A stretch of DNA of 64,000 nucleotides, taken from Brockia lithotrophica. GTDB taxonomy: Bacteria > Bacillota > Bacilli > Thermicanales > DSM-22653. A program made the position numbers and the translations under genes. Shown here in pieces: positions 19,769 to 29,289 of this stretch; position 1 is the stretch's first letter; every line of letters starts with the position of its first letter. Location of the stretch: the NCBI GenBank assembly GCA_003050565.1, contig PEBW01000001.1:248001-312000 (forward strand), read 5' to 3'. The notes under the pieces are model-generated. The model was not told the origin of the DNA, ran no database searches, and was given only the letters and a program-made list of their open reading frames with translations.

Positions 19769-21292
19769 TCACGCCTTCGCCGCTTCCGACGTCCGAAACA
19801 TTCCCTTGAAGCTTTCGATCGCCTTCTTCAGATCCTCGTCCGGAGGGAGGTCTTTGGTCGTACGAATGTGTTCGAGGAGTTCGGGATGCTCGGTCTCGAT
19901 GTAGGCGAGGAGTTCCCGCTCGAAGCGGCGCACGTCCGCTACGGGGATGTCGTCGAGGTAGCCGCGCGTGCCCGCGTAGAGGGAGATCACCTGCTTCTCC
20001 ACGGGCATGGGCTCAAATCGATCCTGCTTGAGGAGCTCCGTGAGGCGCTCGCCGCGACGCAAGCGCGCCAAAGTCGCCTTGTCCAAGTCGGAGCCGAACT
20101 GGGCAAAAGCCGCGAGCTCACGATATTGGGCGAGATCGAGGCGCAAGCTCCCCGCCACGCGTTTCATCGCGCGAATTTGCGCCGCACCGCCGACGCGGGA
20201 TACGGAAAGCCCGACGTTGATCGCCGGGCGGATCCCGGCGTAAAAGAGGTCCGGCTCCAGGTAGATCTGCCCGTCGGTAATGGAGATTACGTTCGTCGGA
20301 ATGTATGCGGATACGTCTCCCGCCTGCGTCTCGATGAAGGGAAGGGCGGTGAGGCTCCCTCCTCCCAGCTCGTCGCTCAGCTTCGCCGCGCGCTCGAGAA
20401 GGCGGGAGTGGAGGTAGAAGACGTCACCCGGATAGGCTTCACGCCCCGGCGGGCGGCGCAAGAGCAGGGAGAGTTCGCGGTAGGCAGCAGCGTGCTTGGA
20501 CAGGTCGTCGTAGATGACGAGGGCGTGCATCCCCTTGTACATGAAGTACTCGCCCATGGACACGCCGGCGTAAGGGGCGAGGTAGAGGAGCGGCGCAGGG
20601 TCGGAAGCACCTGCGGAGACGACGATCGTGTAGTCCATCGCGCCGTACTGCCGCAAGGTCTCCACGACCTTTGCCACGGACGACTCCTTTTGGCCGATGG
20701 CGACGTAGATGCAGATCATGTTTTGGCCCTTTTGGTTGATGATCGTGTCCACGGCGATGGAAGTTTTTCCCGTCTTTCGGTCCCCGATGATGAGCTCGCG
20801 TTGCCCCCGCCCGATGGGAATCATGGCGTCGATGGCCTTGATTCCCGTAAGCATCGGCTCGTGCACGCTCTTGCGGTCGACGACGCTCGGCGCCGGCGAC
20901 TCGACGCGGCGGTATTCCTTCGCCTCCACGGGGCCGCGCCCGTCGAGCGGCTGCCCGAGGGGGTTCACGACGCGGCCGATGAGCGCCTCGCCGACGGGCA
21001 CCTCCATGATTCGGCCCGTACGGCGGACGATGTCGCCCTCGCGGATGTGGCGGTACGGACCGAGGATGACGGCGCCCACGGAATCCTCGTTCAGGTTGAG
21101 GACCATCCCCATGGTCCCGCCCGGAAACTCGAGGAGTTCGCTCGCCATCGCTCCTTCGAGCCCTTCGAGGATCGCGATCCCGTCGCCAACCTGGATTACC
21201 GTACCGACTTCTTCGCTCTCCACCTCAACGGTAAACTCCTCCAGACGCTTCCGCAGGACGGCGCTGATCTCTTCCGGCTTGATCGCACACAT
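19769..21292 (-). CDS. atpA: ATP synthase F1 alpha subunit
   Basis: Non-catalytic nucleotide-binding subunit, 507 residues. P-loop [13 protein letters not shown]; the adjacent [14 protein letters not shown] and [15 protein letters not shown] (arginine finger region) are typical. It is located between atpH and atpG. Confidence 0.97.
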   Translation of the reverse strand: MCAIKPEEISAVLRKRLEEFTVEVESEEVGTVIQVGDGIAILEGLEGAMASELLEFPGGTMGMVLNLNEDSVGAVILGPYRHIREGDIVRRTGRIMEVPVGEALIGRVVNPLGQPLDGRGPVEAKEYRRVESPAPSVVDRKSVHEPMLTGIKAIDAMIPIGRGQRELIIGDRKTGKTSIAVDTIINQKGQNMICIYVAIGQKESSVAKVVETLRQYGAMDYTIVVSAGASDPAPLLYLAPYAGVSMGEYFMYKGMHALVIYDDLSKHAAAYRELSLLLRRPPGREAYPGDVFYLHSRLLERAAKLSDELGGGSLTALPFIETQAGDVSAYIPTNVISITDGQIYLEPDLFYAGIRPAINVGLSVSRVGGAAQIRAMKRVAGSLRLDLAQYRELAAFAQFGSDLDKATLARLRRGERLTELLKQDRFEPMPVEKQVISLYAGTRGYLDDIPVADVRRFERELLAYIETEHPELLEHIRTTKDLPPDEDLKKAIESFKGMFRTSEAAKA

Positions 21293-21302
21293 CGCCCGTC
21301 GG

Positions 21303-21866
21303 TCACTCCTTCACGGATTGCTCACCGAACACGAGGTGCCTTCGTACGCGTTCGAGCTGCCCCGCGGCGCTCCCGTCGAAAAGGATCCCTCCCGCGCGCA
21401 GGCGGAACCCCGCGATGATCTCGGGTACGTGGCGCACCTCGAGGCGCAAGTCGCTTCCGAGCCGGGAAGCAAACCGCGCTTGCAGCTGGGGTACGAACTC
21501 TTGATCCTCCGGGCGCGCGAGCTCGAGCACGCCGCGAACCACGCCTTCCCGGCGGTCGCGCTCCGCGCGAACGGCGTCGAGAACTTCCGGCAACAATTCG
21601 ATACGCCCCTCGCGGACGAGGAGACGGACGAATCCCTGAAGCATCTCCGGCGAACCGGATAGAGCTTCCGCGAGCGCGGCTTCCTTTGCGGACGGAGAAA
21701 GGGAACGCGCCGCGAGGGCACGGCGCAGTTGCGAGTCGAGACGGATGGCTTCCACAAGCGCCTCAAGCGCCGAGAGAACCTCGGAAAAAACACCCGCCGC
21801 AACCGCCGCATCGACGAGGGCACGGGCGTAGCGGCGGGCAATGCGCCGTCGTTCTAGGCTTCGCAT
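21303..21866 (-). CDS. atpH: ATP synthase delta subunit (OSCP)
   Basis: Peripheral-stalk connector, 187 residues. [11 protein letters not shown] at the N-terminus and the C-terminal [28 protein letters not shown] motif, given in part, match the family. The ATG overlaps the atpF stop (TGATG), so atpF and atpH are probably coupled. Confidence 0.93.
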   Translation of the reverse strand: MRSLERRRIARRYARALVDAAVAAGVFSEVLSALEALVEAIRLDSQLRRALAARSLSPSAKEAALAEALSGSPEMLQGFVRLLVREGRIELLPEVLDAVRAERDRREGVVRGVLELARPEDQEFVPQLQARFASRLGSDLRLEVRHVPEIIAGFRLRAGGILFDGSAAGQLERVRRHLVFGEQSVKE

Positions 21867-22396
21867 CAGCGGCTCACTTCCTCGAGGAGCTTTTCGAGGT
21901 AGGTCCGATCGCCTTTCGCCTCTACCTCGCGGGCCAGGATCTTTTCCGCCATGGCGATCGAGAGTTCCACGGCCTCACGCCGCAGAGCGAGGATCGCCTC
22001 TTCCTTGGCCCGGGCGATGTCCGCCTGCGCATCCGCCCGGATCTTCTCCACCGCCTGCCGCGCCTCTTCGAGCATGCGCTCGCGCTCTTCTTCGGCGATC
22101 CGCTCGCTCCGGCGGAGGATCTCCTCTGCCTTGGTCCGGGCTTCGTCGAGGAGCCGCCGCTGCTCCTCGATGAGCGCCTGGGCTTCCGCGCGCTGGCGGG
22201 CGGCTTCCTCCAGGTCCGCGCGGATGCGCTCTCGCCTTTCCTCGAGCGCCCGCGCTACGTGAGGCCAGGCGTAGCGTTGGAGAAGGTAGACGAGGAGGAG
22301 GAATACGACGAGCTGCAAAAGCATCGTTCCAACCTGCACGGGAAGGCCGAGGAGCGTGAGGTCACCCCCGGCCGCTGCAGCTGAAGTCTCGGGCAC
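21866..22396 (-). CDS. atpF: ATP synthase Fo subunit b
   Basis: Peripheral stalk, 176 residues. One membrane helix (about 21-41, MLLQLVVFLLLVYLLQRYAW) is followed by a long charged coiled coil with repeating ERRERIRADLEEA-type heptads. GTG at 22396 with AAAGGGTG upstream gives the usual length; an upstream in-frame start would add an unlikely Pro/Arg-rich leader. One b-type gene only, as in other Bacillota. Confidence 0.92.
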   Translation of the reverse strand: MPETSAAAAGGDLTLLGLPVQVGTMLLQLVVFLLLVYLLQRYAWPHVARALEERRERIRADLEEAARQRAEAQALIEEQRRLLDEARTKAEEILRRSERIAEEERERMLEEARQAVEKIRADAQADIARAKEEAILALRREAVELSIAMAEKILAREVEAKGDRTYLEKLLEEVSR

Positions 22397-22483
22397 GCGT
22401 CTCACCCTTTCGCGCGCGACTTGCGGCGGAGAAAGGCTGAGGTGGCCTGCGGCCACCTCAGCTCGGATTCGTCCAACCGCATC

Positions 22484-22705
22484 TCATCGACCCAGGAACA
22501 GGAGGATGAAGGCAATCACGATGGCGATGATCGGAAGGGCCTCGATGAGCGCCACGCCGATGAACATCGTCGTGCGGAGCTGACCGCCGTATTCCGGCTG
22601 GCGCGCCATGCTGGCAATCGTCTCCTTGATGACGATGGCGTCTGCGATGGCTGCCGCGAAAGCTGCCGCCGCTGCGATAATCGCTACCGCCAAGGTGCTC
22701 GTCAT
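22484..22705 (-). CDS. atpE: ATP synthase Fo subunit c with an all-alanine helix-1 motif
   Basis: Proteolipid of the rotor ring, 73 residues, two helices joined by the polar loop ARQPE (34-38). The ion-binding carboxylate is Glu55 in [11 protein letters not shown], in a setting typical of proton-driven enzymes. In helix 1 the glycines of the usual GxGxGxG packing motif are all Ala ([13 protein letters not shown], residues 11-23). AxAxAxA motifs are known from alkaliphilic Bacillus, where they favour larger rings; whether that holds here is inference. The extra Pro beside the Glu reported in alkaliphiles is absent. Confidence 0.95.
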   Translation of the reverse strand: MTSTLAVAIIAAAAAFAAAIADAIVIKETIASMARQPEYGGQLRTTMFIGVALIEALPIIAIVIAFILLFLGR

Positions 22706-22784
22706 GTCTTCATTTCCACCCTTTCTGTTGATTTGGTGCGATCTCCCGGGATTTCCCGGGAAAATCTATACCCTCGCCCAGGCG

Positions 22785-23498
22785 TCAGTGGGCTTCTACG
22801 CGCTGGGCGATGTACACAGCGGCCAAGACGGTGAAGATGAACGCCTGGATGGTGCCGATGAAGAGGCTGAAGCCCTGCCAGATGAGGAGAGCGGGGGAGA
22901 GGAGGATCGCCACGAGGACGCTGTACTTGAGGGTCCCCACGAGGAGCCCCACGAGAACCTCGCCGGCGAAAATGTTGCCGAAGAGACGAAGACCGTGGGT
23001 GAGCGTGTTCGTGAACGTTTCCATGAGGACGAGGAGGGGGCCGATGGGGCTCGGTTGCAAAAGCCCCTTCAGGTATCCTTTGAAGCCGTTGAGGCGGATG
23101 CTCATCACATGCGCCGCCACGAGCACGATGAGGGCCATCGTGAGCGTCACGTGCGGATCCGCCGTAGGCGACTTCCAGTAGCTCTTGTCGCCTACGACGA
23201 GGTTGAAGACGAGCCCCACCTGGTTGGCGACAAAGGTGTAGAGAAAGAGCGTGGCGAGAAAAGGAGAGAAGATCTTCGCCCGCTCAGGAGAAAACGTGTC
23301 CCGGGCGATGCCTTCGATAAACTCGTAGTACCATTCCAACGCGTTCCCGAGACCATGGGGAACCCCCGCCTGCGCCTTGCGCGCGCCGCGCAAGACGAGC
23401 CAGAGAACCAAGAGGGCCGTCACCGTCGAAGAAATCACTACGGATAGGTCGAAGTGCAAGCCGAACACCTGAACCACCGGGGTTCCGTGCGCCCCCAA
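22785..23498 (-). CDS. atpB: ATP synthase Fo subunit a
   Basis: Stator half-channel subunit, 237 residues with five to six helices. The essential Arg is Arg171 in HGLRLFGNIFAGE. LNGFKGYLKGLLQP and GLVFNLVVG are conserved loops. The likely start is TTG at 23498, with AAGGCGG upstream. Confidence 0.94.
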   Translation of the reverse strand: MGAHGTPVVQVFGLHFDLSVVISSTVTALLVLWLVLRGARKAQAGVPHGLGNALEWYYEFIEGIARDTFSPERAKIFSPFLATLFLYTFVANQVGLVFNLVVGDKSYWKSPTADPHVTLTMALIVLVAAHVMSIRLNGFKGYLKGLLQPSPIGPLLVLMETFTNTLTHGLRLFGNIFAGEVLVGLLVGTLKYSVLVAILLSPALLIWQGFSLFIGTIQAFIFTVLAAVYIAQRVEAH

Positions 23499-23531
23499 GA
23501 AAGTTCACCGCCTTCCGTCCGGATTCCTCGG

Positions 23532-23966
23532 TCAATCCCTTCGCCCGGAAGGGGGGAGACGGAGAGTCCTCCCTTCCGTATTGATCCACCACCCTGCAAA
23601 GAAGAAAAAGACGAGATAGAAAAAGACCGCACCGGCCGCCGCCCCGTACACGCCGGCGAGACCACCCACATACCCGGCCGCAAGTCCCGCGAGAACCGCC
23701 GCGGGAATCCTCCCCCCTGCCGCGAGAAGGGCGAGGAGGGTTAACCTCTCGTCGCCCGATAGGGGAAGCGACGTCTTCCCCCAACGGCGGTAGGCCGCAA
23801 AGAGGAGTGAGTAGGCGAGGAGCCACCCGGCCAAGAAATTTCTAGCAATTTCCTCTACAGCGGAAACGATAAAAAACAGGAAAAATTCTGCGCCCAGGAT
23901 TCCCGCACCTACGCGGGTCCACAAATCGAGAAAGCGGTCCAGCTCATCGCCCTTCCTTCGGACCAC
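23532..23966 (-). CDS. atpI: Probable ATP synthase I chain (AtpI-like), four membrane helices
   Basis: A 144-residue membrane protein with helices at about residues 18-36, 40-57, 78-98 and 102-124 and a basic N-terminus. Position between atpZ and atpB, and the topology, fit the ATP-synt_I family, which acts in assembly of the c ring or in magnesium handling. Sequence motifs are weak, so the call is mainly by context. GTG at 23966 is six bases after GGGAGGAGG and overlaps atpZ by 23 bases. Confidence 0.6.
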   Translation of the reverse strand: MVRRKGDELDRFLDLWTRVGAGILGAEFFLFFIVSAVEEIARNFLAGWLLAYSLLFAAYRRWGKTSLPLSGDERLTLLALLAAGGRIPAAVLAGLAAGYVGGLAGVYGAAAGAVFFYLVFFFFAGWWINTEGRTLRLPPSGRRD

Positions 23967-24204
23967 GGGAATCCTCCTCCCGCAAAAAAGGGCGAAGCGT
24001 TCGAAACACCGCGTACCATGCCAAGGCAAATCCGGCAAGCCCGCCGAGCGCCGCTCCCACGGACGCCTGTTCCAATTCCGCACCCAAAAAACGGCCGACG
24101 TAGACCCCGCCCAAGACGGAAACCACGAACTCCCCGCTCAACGTCGAGACAAGGGCGGCTGTCCGCCAGAGGGAGTGCGACCTCCTCGGCTCCACGGTGT
24201 CCAC
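23944..24204 (-). CDS. atpZ: AtpZ-like small membrane protein (ATPase_gene1 family)
   Basis: First gene of the ATP synthase operon: 86 residues, two membrane helices (about 16-36 and 46-66) separated by a short loop. The hairpin WRTAALVSTLSGEFVVSVLGG fits the AtpZ family, which together with AtpI has been linked to magnesium transport and ring assembly in Bacillus. Starts at GTG 24204; a second GTG three codons in is possible. Confidence 0.68.
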   Translation of the reverse strand: MDTVEPRRSHSLWRTAALVSTLSGEFVVSVLGGVYVGRFLGAELEQASVGAALGGLAGFALAWYAVFRTLRPFLREEDSRGPKEGR

Positions 24205-24237
24205 CGCTTTCCCTGCGACATGCGGGCATTCAGGAAT

Positions 24238-24266
24238 ATGCTAGCGGATACGCGGGAGGAAGTCAA
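24238..24266 (-). promoter_or_regulatory. Sigma-A-type promoter of the atp operon
   Basis: Minus-strand TTGACT (24261-24266), a 17-base spacer and TAGCAT (24238-24243). Transcription would start near 24231, giving a leader of about 26 bases before atpZ. Confidence 0.75.
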
Positions 24267-24372
24267 CCGTCGCAGCCCCCTGCCTATGAACGTTCTGTGA
24301 AAAAGTTTTTCCGTAGGAACCGTTTTTCTTTTGTAGCCCTTTTCCGTTCCGCTACTCCGGCGGACGATCGGG

Positions 24373-25002
24373 TTACTTCGTGCCGAAGAGGCGATCCCCC
24401 GCATCTCCGAGGCCGGGGACGATGTATCCGTGTTCGTCGAGACGTTCGTCCACGGCGGCGACGTACACGTCCACGTCCGGGTGGGCATCTGTGAGGCGTT
24501 GGATCCCTTCCGGTGCAGCGATCAAGGAGACAAAGCGCACGTGATTTCCCCCACGCCGTTTCACGGCGTTCACCGCCCAAACCGCCGAGCCCCCCGTAGC
24601 GAGCATGGGATCGAGGAGGAAGAGATCGCGTTCGGGTAGGTCGGGGGGGAGCTTTACGTAGTACTCCACGGGCTCGAGCGTCGCCGGGTCGCGGTACACG
24701 CCGATGTGACCCACCTTTGCCGCGGGCACGAGCCGCAGCATCCCTTCCACCATCCCGAGACCAGCGCGGAGAATGGGAATGAGGCCGAGCTTGCGCCCGG
24801 CGAGCACCCGAGAGCGGGCAACGCCGATGGGCGTCTCGACCTCCACCTCTTCCGTGGGAAGGTCGCGGGTCATCTCGTAGGCCATGAGCATGGCAATTTC
24901 GTTCACCAACTCCCGGAATTCCTTGGGCCCCGTCCGCCGATCGCGCAAGATCGTGAGCTTGTGTTGGATGAGCGGATGGTCAAAGACGTGCACCCGCGCC
25001 AC
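24373..25002 (-). CDS. upp: Uracil phosphoribosyltransferase
   Basis: Salvages uracil to UMP with PRPP. The 209 residues have the PRPP loop [12 protein letters not shown] and [17 protein letters not shown]. The GTG start at 25002 follows GGAGG. In Bacillus upp lies between glyA and the atp operon, as here apart from the inserted ABC ATPase. Confidence 0.96.
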   Translation of the reverse strand: MARVHVFDHPLIQHKLTILRDRRTGPKEFRELVNEIAMLMAYEMTRDLPTEEVEVETPIGVARSRVLAGRKLGLIPILRAGLGMVEGMLRLVPAAKVGHIGVYRDPATLEPVEYYVKLPPDLPERDLFLLDPMLATGGSAVWAVNAVKRRGGNHVRFVSLIAAPEGIQRLTDAHPDVDVYVAAVDERLDEHGYIVPGLGDAGDRLFGTK

Positions 25003-25055
25003 AGGGTTGCCTCCTTCGCTTCGACAAGAAACCGCCTCGAGGGACTGCCAGCGCC

Positions 25056-25084
25056 ATTATACCAGAGGGGCAAGCGTGTCCCAA
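25056..25084 (-). promoter_or_regulatory. Promoter of upp
   Basis: Minus-strand TTGGGA (25079-25084), 17-base spacer, TGG-TATAAT extended -10 (25056-25061). Leader about 45 bases. Confidence 0.65.
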
Positions 25085-25173
25085 ACCGGCCGGGAGCCCT
25101 TGGCATGACGGCGGGTTTTGTGGTAGGGAAAAGAGAAACGCGCAGCGAGATCCTCTCGAGGGAGGGACGTTCC

Positions 25174-25947
25174 GTGCTCGAACTGAAGCACGTCGGCGTG
25201 AGCCGTAGAGGGCGCACGCTCTTGGCGGACATCAATTGGTTGGTGGAACGCGGAAGCGCTTGGGCCGTCCTCGGCCCCAACGGAGCCGGCAAGACCACCC
25301 TCCTCGAGGTGATCGGCGGCGAGCTCCATCCGAGTTCGGGTACCGTGGTTTGGGAAGGGACGCCCCTCTTTCGCATTCCCCTCGCGGAGAGGAGGCGAAA
25401 GATCGCTTGGGTCTCCTCGGCGCTTGGGTCCCGCCTCTATCCCGGGGATTCGCCGGTGGAAATCGTCGCCGGAGCGCTCTTTGCGGCAACGACCCTCTAC
25501 GGACGCGTTCCCGAAAAGGCAGCCCGTCAAGCCGAAGAAGCTCTCGCGGGCGTAGGTCTCGCCTCCCGCCTGCACGTACCTTACGGGGAGCTTTCTTTGG
25601 GCGAACAGAAAAAGGTCCTCCTCGCTCGCGCCCTCGTGCGCGCTCCGGAACTCCTCGTCCTGGACGAAGCGACGGAGGGACTGGACTTCGCCGCACGGGA
25701 GGCGTTCCTTGCCGCGCTGCGGGATCTCAGGTCTGCCCACCCCTCCCTCGCCATCGTCTTCGTGACCCACCGGCTCGAAGAGCTGGGAGCCATCTTCGAC
25801 TCCGTGCTCCTTTTGGGGAACGGCCGCATCCGCGCCCAAGGACCGCGCGGCGACGTGCTTCGCGAGGAGGTACTCGCGGATCTCTTCGGGGCGCCGTTGG
25901 AACTCCGGTGGTGGAACGATCGACCTTACGCCGTGCCGCGCGCGTGA
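25174..25947 (+). CDS. Orphan ABC transporter ATP-binding protein (YlmA-like)
   Basis: A single 257-residue ABC ATPase with Walker [10 protein letters not shown], signature [15 protein letters not shown], Walker [13 protein letters not shown] and switch His in VFVTHRLEE. No permease or binding-protein gene is adjacent, and there is no membrane segment, so the substrate is unknown; YlmA-type orphan ATPases are similar in size. GTG at 25174 lies seven bases after GGAGGG; the open frame continues upstream as a shadow of upp. Its 3' end overlaps the convergent glyA by 22 bases. Confidence 0.85.
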   Translation: MLELKHVGVSRRGRTLLADINWLVERGSAWAVLGPNGAGKTTLLEVIGGELHPSSGTVVWEGTPLFRIPLAERRRKIAWVSSALGSRLYPGDSPVEIVAGALFAATTLYGRVPEKAARQAEEALAGVGLASRLHVPYGELSLGEQKKVLLARALVRAPELLVLDEATEGLDFAAREAFLAALRDLRSAHPSLAIVFVTHRLEELGAIFDSVLLLGNGRIRAQGPRGDVLREEVLADLFGAPLELRWWNDRPYAVPRA

Positions 25948-27224
25948 GGCGGCGTCTCTCCGCCGATCGCCTTCCACAACTCGGGGTAGAGGGGGAAACG
26001 GCGCGTGAGTTCGGCGACGGAGCCGCGCACTTCCTCGCGCACCCTTTCGTCGCCCGGGTGCCGGAGGACGCGGGCAATGAGGTCGGCGACGAAGCGCATC
26101 TCCTCGGGGCCAAACCCCCGGGTCGTGAGGGCGGCCGTCCCCAGGCGAATTCCGCTCGTTTTTGCAGGCGGTTCGGGGTCGAACGGCACGGCGTTCTTGT
26201 TTGCCGTGATCCCTACGGTGTCCAGGAGTTCCTCGGCCTCTTTGCCCGTGAGCCCCGTTCCGCGAAGGTCTACGAGCAGCAGGTGGTTGTCCGTACCGCC
26301 GGAGACGAGGGAGAACCCGTGCTCAAGCAGGCGGGCGGCGAGCGCTCGGGCGTTTTCTACGACGCGGGCGGCGTAGGAGCGAAACTCCGGCCGCATCGCC
26401 TCCCCGAAGGCAACCGCTTTTGCGGCGATCACGTGCATGAGCGGGCCTCCCTGCACTCCGGGAAACACCGCGCGGTCGAGAGCGCGGGCGTGTTCGGCCG
26501 TCGTGAGGACGAAGCCGCCTCGCGGACCGCGGAGCGTCTTGTGCGTCGTCGAGGTGACGAAATGCGCGTGGGGGACGGGGTTCGGGTGAACGCCGCCTGC
26601 CACGAGCCCGGCGATGTGCGCCATGTCCACCATGAGGTACGCCCCGACCTCGTCGGCGATCTCCCGGAAGGCGGCGAAGTCGATCACCCGCGGATAGGCG
26701 CTTGCTCCCGCGACGATCATCCGCGGCCTGTGTTCCCGAGCGAGACGGCGAACTTGGTCCATGTCGATCCGGTGGGTCACGGGATCGACGCCGTAGCTCA
26801 CCACGCGGTACATCTGCCCTGAGAAGTTCACGGGGCTTCCGTGCGTGAGGTGGCCGCCGTGGGCGAGGTCCATGCCGAGAATCGTGTCGCCGGGCTTTAG
26901 GACGGAAAAATACACGGCCATGTTGGCCTGGGCACCGGAATGGGGCTGGACGTTGGCGTGTTCGGCACCGAAGAGCGCCTTCGCTCGGCTGCGGGCGAGT
27001 TCTTCCACGACGTCGACGTGCCGGCAGCCTCCGTAGTAGCGGCGTCCGGGGTACCCTTCCGCATACTTGTTCGTGAGAATCGTCCCCATGGCTTCGAGGA
27101 CGGCGAGGGAGACGAAGTTCTCCGAAGCGATGAGCTCGAGGCCGTCTTCTTGGCGGCCGAGCTCGGCTACGATGGCCTGAAAGACTTCGGGGTCGCCGGC
27201 GCGCACGTGATCCAACGGCGCCAC
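25926..27224 (-). CDS. glyA: Serine hydroxymethyltransferase
   Basis: PLP enzyme that interconverts serine and glycine and feeds tetrahydrofolate one-carbon units. The 432 residues contain [25 protein letters not shown], and the PLP Lys in [18 protein letters not shown] at 27224 is six bases after GGAGGTG, which lies in the end of ywlG; a GTG three codons earlier is too close to that site. The gene order ywlG-glyA is as in B. subtilis. Confidence 0.96.
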   Translation of the reverse strand: MAPLDHVRAGDPEVFQAIVAELGRQEDGLELIASENFVSLAVLEAMGTILTNKYAEGYPGRRYYGGCRHVDVVEELARSRAKALFGAEHANVQPHSGAQANMAVYFSVLKPGDTILGMDLAHGGHLTHGSPVNFSGQMYRVVSYGVDPVTHRIDMDQVRRLAREHRPRMIVAGASAYPRVIDFAAFREIADEVGAYLMVDMAHIAGLVAGGVHPNPVPHAHFVTSTTHKTLRGPRGGFVLTTAEHARALDRAVFPGVQGGPLMHVIAAKAVAFGEAMRPEFRSYAARVVENARALAARLLEHGFSLVSGGTDNHLLLVDLRGTGLTGKEAEELLDTVGITANKNAVPFDPEPPAKTSGIRLGTAALTTRGFGPEEMRFVADLIARVLRHPGDERVREEVRGSVAELTRRFPLYPELWKAIGGETPPHARGTA

Positions 27225-27229
27225 CGCGT

Positions 27230-27802
27230 TCACCTCCGGTATTCGGGATAGCGGGCCCGCGGCCCTCCGATGAGTCGAGGACGCGTCACCGCCATGGTCA
27301 CAAAGGCTTGGCCGACGAACGGCCTGGGCGGCCGTACCGGGACGGCCACGGGTTTCAGGTGCATGCCGATGAGGGTGGCGCCGACGTCGATCCCCGCGTG
27401 GGCGCGCACGGCCTCTACACACGTACCTCCCCACGCCTCGTAGGCGACGGTGGCAAAGGCGCCGCCGGCTTCCGGCACAGGACGGACGAGTACGGGCTCT
27501 AGGGCGAAGCGCTCCACGGTCTCGGGGCGCACGACGAGGGCGCGGTTGAGGTGCTCGCAACACTGCACGGCCACGTGTACCCCCGTGTCCCGGCGAAACG
27601 CATCGAGCACCTCAAAGAGGGCACGGGCAACGGCAAGGTTGGAGCCTTTCCCGATCGGCAGACCCACGACTTCGCTCGTGCTGAGCCCGACGACGAGAAG
27701 GTGTTGGGATGTGAGGGGAAAGCGCTCGTTGAGGTACGCGAGGTCCATCCGAAAGGCTTCGGCCGCCTCCTCGATTCCCCCGCCATGCCGTTCGCCTTCC
27801 AC
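27230..27802 (-). CDS. ywlG: YwlG family protein (UPF0340)
   Basis: A 190-residue conserved protein of unknown function found next to glyA and rpiB in Bacillota. Conserved-looking segments are [33 protein letters not shown] and [19 protein letters not shown] at 27802 has GGAAGGAGG seven bases upstream. The cysteine pair in QCCEH is worth noting as a possible metal or catalytic site; that is inference. Confidence 0.88.
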   Translation of the reverse strand: MEGERHGGGIEEAAEAFRMDLAYLNERFPLTSQHLLVVGLSTSEVVGLPIGKGSNLAVARALFEVLDAFRRDTGVHVAVQCCEHLNRALVVRPETVERFALEPVLVRPVPEAGGAFATVAYEAWGGTCVEAVRAHAGIDVGATLIGMHLKPVAVPVRPPRPFVGQAFVTMAVTRPRLIGGPRARYPEYRR

Positions 27803-27806
27803 CGGG

Positions 27807-28265
27807 TTACGCCTCCTTCCCGCCTCCCTCCAGGGCACGGATCTTCTCGAGGCGCCGAATGTGGCGCCCACCTTCGAACTCCGCCGTGAGGTAGGCTCGC
27901 ACGATCTCCTTGGCGAGCTCGGGCCCGACGACGCGGCCGCCAAAGGTGAGGATGTTTGCGTCGTTGTGCGCCCGCGCCATGCGCGCGGAATACGGGTCCT
28001 GAACGTGCGCAGCGCGAATACCGGGGATCTTGTTGGCGGCGATGGACATCCCGATCCCCGTCCCACAGAGGAGAATCCCCCGCTGGGCTTCGCCGGCGAG
28101 GACGGCACGGGCAACCTTCTCGGCAAAATCGGGGTAATCCACGGAAGTCTCTTCGAACGTGCCCACGTCGAGAACCTCGTATCCTTCTGCTCGAAGGAAT
28201 TCTTTGACGACTTCTTTGAGGGCGTACCCGCCGTGGTCGGCTCCGAGGGCGATCGTTTCCTTCAC
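27807..28265 (-). CDS. rpiB: Ribose-5-phosphate isomerase B
   Basis: Interconverts ribose-5-phosphate and ribulose-5-phosphate. The 152 residues show GADHGGYALKE at the N-terminus, the catalytic Cys in GILLCGTGIGMSIAANK, and AHNDANILTFGGR. I chose GTG at 28265, six bases after GGAGGTG. It is co-directional with ywlG four bases downstream. Confidence 0.94.
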   Translation of the reverse strand: MKETIALGADHGGYALKEVVKEFLRAEGYEVLDVGTFEETSVDYPDFAEKVARAVLAGEAQRGILLCGTGIGMSIAANKIPGIRAAHVQDPYSARMARAHNDANILTFGGRVVGPELAKEIVRAYLTAEFEGGRHIRRLEKIRALEGGGKEA

Positions 28266-28331
28266 AATCCTCACCTCCGCGCGTTTTTCCCGATCTTCCA
28301 CCGCCGGTGCGAGACTTTTTAGCTCGGGCCT

Positions 28332-28655
28332 CTACGCTTCGCCCTCGTCCCAAGGGTCTTCCTCGCCGTGGGCCGCCCGGTACATCGCCTCGTTGTAGGC
28401 GTCGACGACCTTTTGCCACTCTTCCGGATCCTCTACTGGTTCGAAGGCGTATCCCGCGTCCGTCTCGGCAATCCGAAAGACGACGCCCTCGTGGGAAAGC
28501 CCAAGGCTCTCGGGGAGGAATATACCGTAGGTAACGCCCTCCACTTCGAGCACGTCGTCCAAGCGGTAGGTGACCCCCTCTTCGTCTTCGATCTGCAACT
28601 CGCTCCGGGCTTCGCGAAACACGCATATCTCCCCCTCTTCAGGCGCGCGCGCCAC
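28332..28655 (-). CDS. DUF1292 acidic protein
   Basis: A 107-residue, strongly acidic protein. The core ELQIEDEEGVTYRLDDVLEV plus an EGVTYGIFLP beta strand fits DUF1292 proteins, which are common in Bacillota and of unknown function. GTG at 28655 has GGAGGAAGGA upstream and limits the overlap with ywlE to 17 bases; an in-frame ATG at 28700 would overlap ywlE by 62 bases. It sits where B. subtilis has ywlD. Confidence 0.75.
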   Translation of the reverse strand: MARAPEEGEICVFREARSELQIEDEEGVTYRLDDVLEVEGVTYGIFLPESLGLSHEGVVFRIAETDAGYAFEPVEDPEEWQKVVDAYNEAMYRAAHGEEDPWDEGEA

Positions 28656-29289
28656 CGTCTGGAGGTCCTTCCTCCGCGGAAGCACGTGGCGGAACGCCAT
28701 CCGCTTCCGAACCGGATCCTCGAAGGTCCGCCTCAGGTTTCCTTGCGTTCGAGTCGGGCCCGTTTCCCGCATCGCCGGCGGGCCCCTCGCCGGAAACCGC
28801 TGCTGCGCCGACCTTTCCGGGGGGGATCGCTCCGGCGGCCTTCCAGGCATCGGCCAGGGTGAGGAAAAGCTCTTCGAGGCGTGCGGCCGTGGCTTCGTAC
28901 GCCTCGATGCCCTTCCCCGCAGGATCTTCGACGTCGCCGCCGACGTCGCGGTCGCTCACCTCCGAAACCCACTCCGCAAACGTCCATATCTTCTCCCGCG
29001 CTTCCGGAAACGCGGCGAGGAGGGCTTCGCGGTGGGCGGCGGTCATCGCGAGCACGACGTCCGCCCAGGCGACGTCTTCGGGACGCAGGCGGGCGGCGCG
29101 GTGCGCGCTGAGGTCGATCCCCCGCCGCCGGAGGACCTCCACCGCCTCCGGTGAAGCGGGGATCCCTTCCCAGGCAAAGATCCCCCGGGAACGCGGTTCC
29201 ACACCGTATTCCGCGAGGAGGTGGCGCGCAAGCGCTTCGGCCATCGGACTGCGGCACGTGTTCCCCGTGCACACGAAGAGGATCTTCAC
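28639..29289 (-). CDS. ywlE: Low-molecular-weight phosphatase, probable protein-arginine phosphatase YwlE, with long C-terminal tail
   Basis: Family of low-molecular-weight phosphatases. The P-loop VCTGNTCRSPMAE contains the nucleophile Cys7, Arg13 and a Thr at position 11, the residue linked to phospho-arginine specificity in YwlE. The general acid is the Asp of DVEDPAG near residue 118. The catalytic domain ends near residue 155, but the protein continues for about 60 Gly/Ala/Pro/Glu-rich residues with no recognisable fold. The start GTG overlaps the ywlC stop (GTGA). Confidence 0.85.
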   Translation of the reverse strand: MKILFVCTGNTCRSPMAEALARHLLAEYGVEPRSRGIFAWEGIPASPEAVEVLRRRGIDLSAHRAARLRPEDVAWADVVLAMTAAHREALLAAFPEAREKIWTFAEWVSEVSDRDVGGDVEDPAGKGIEAYEATAARLEELFLTLADAWKAAGAIPPGKVGAAAVSGEGPAGDAGNGPDSNARKPEADLRGSGSEADGVPPRASAEEGPPDGGARA

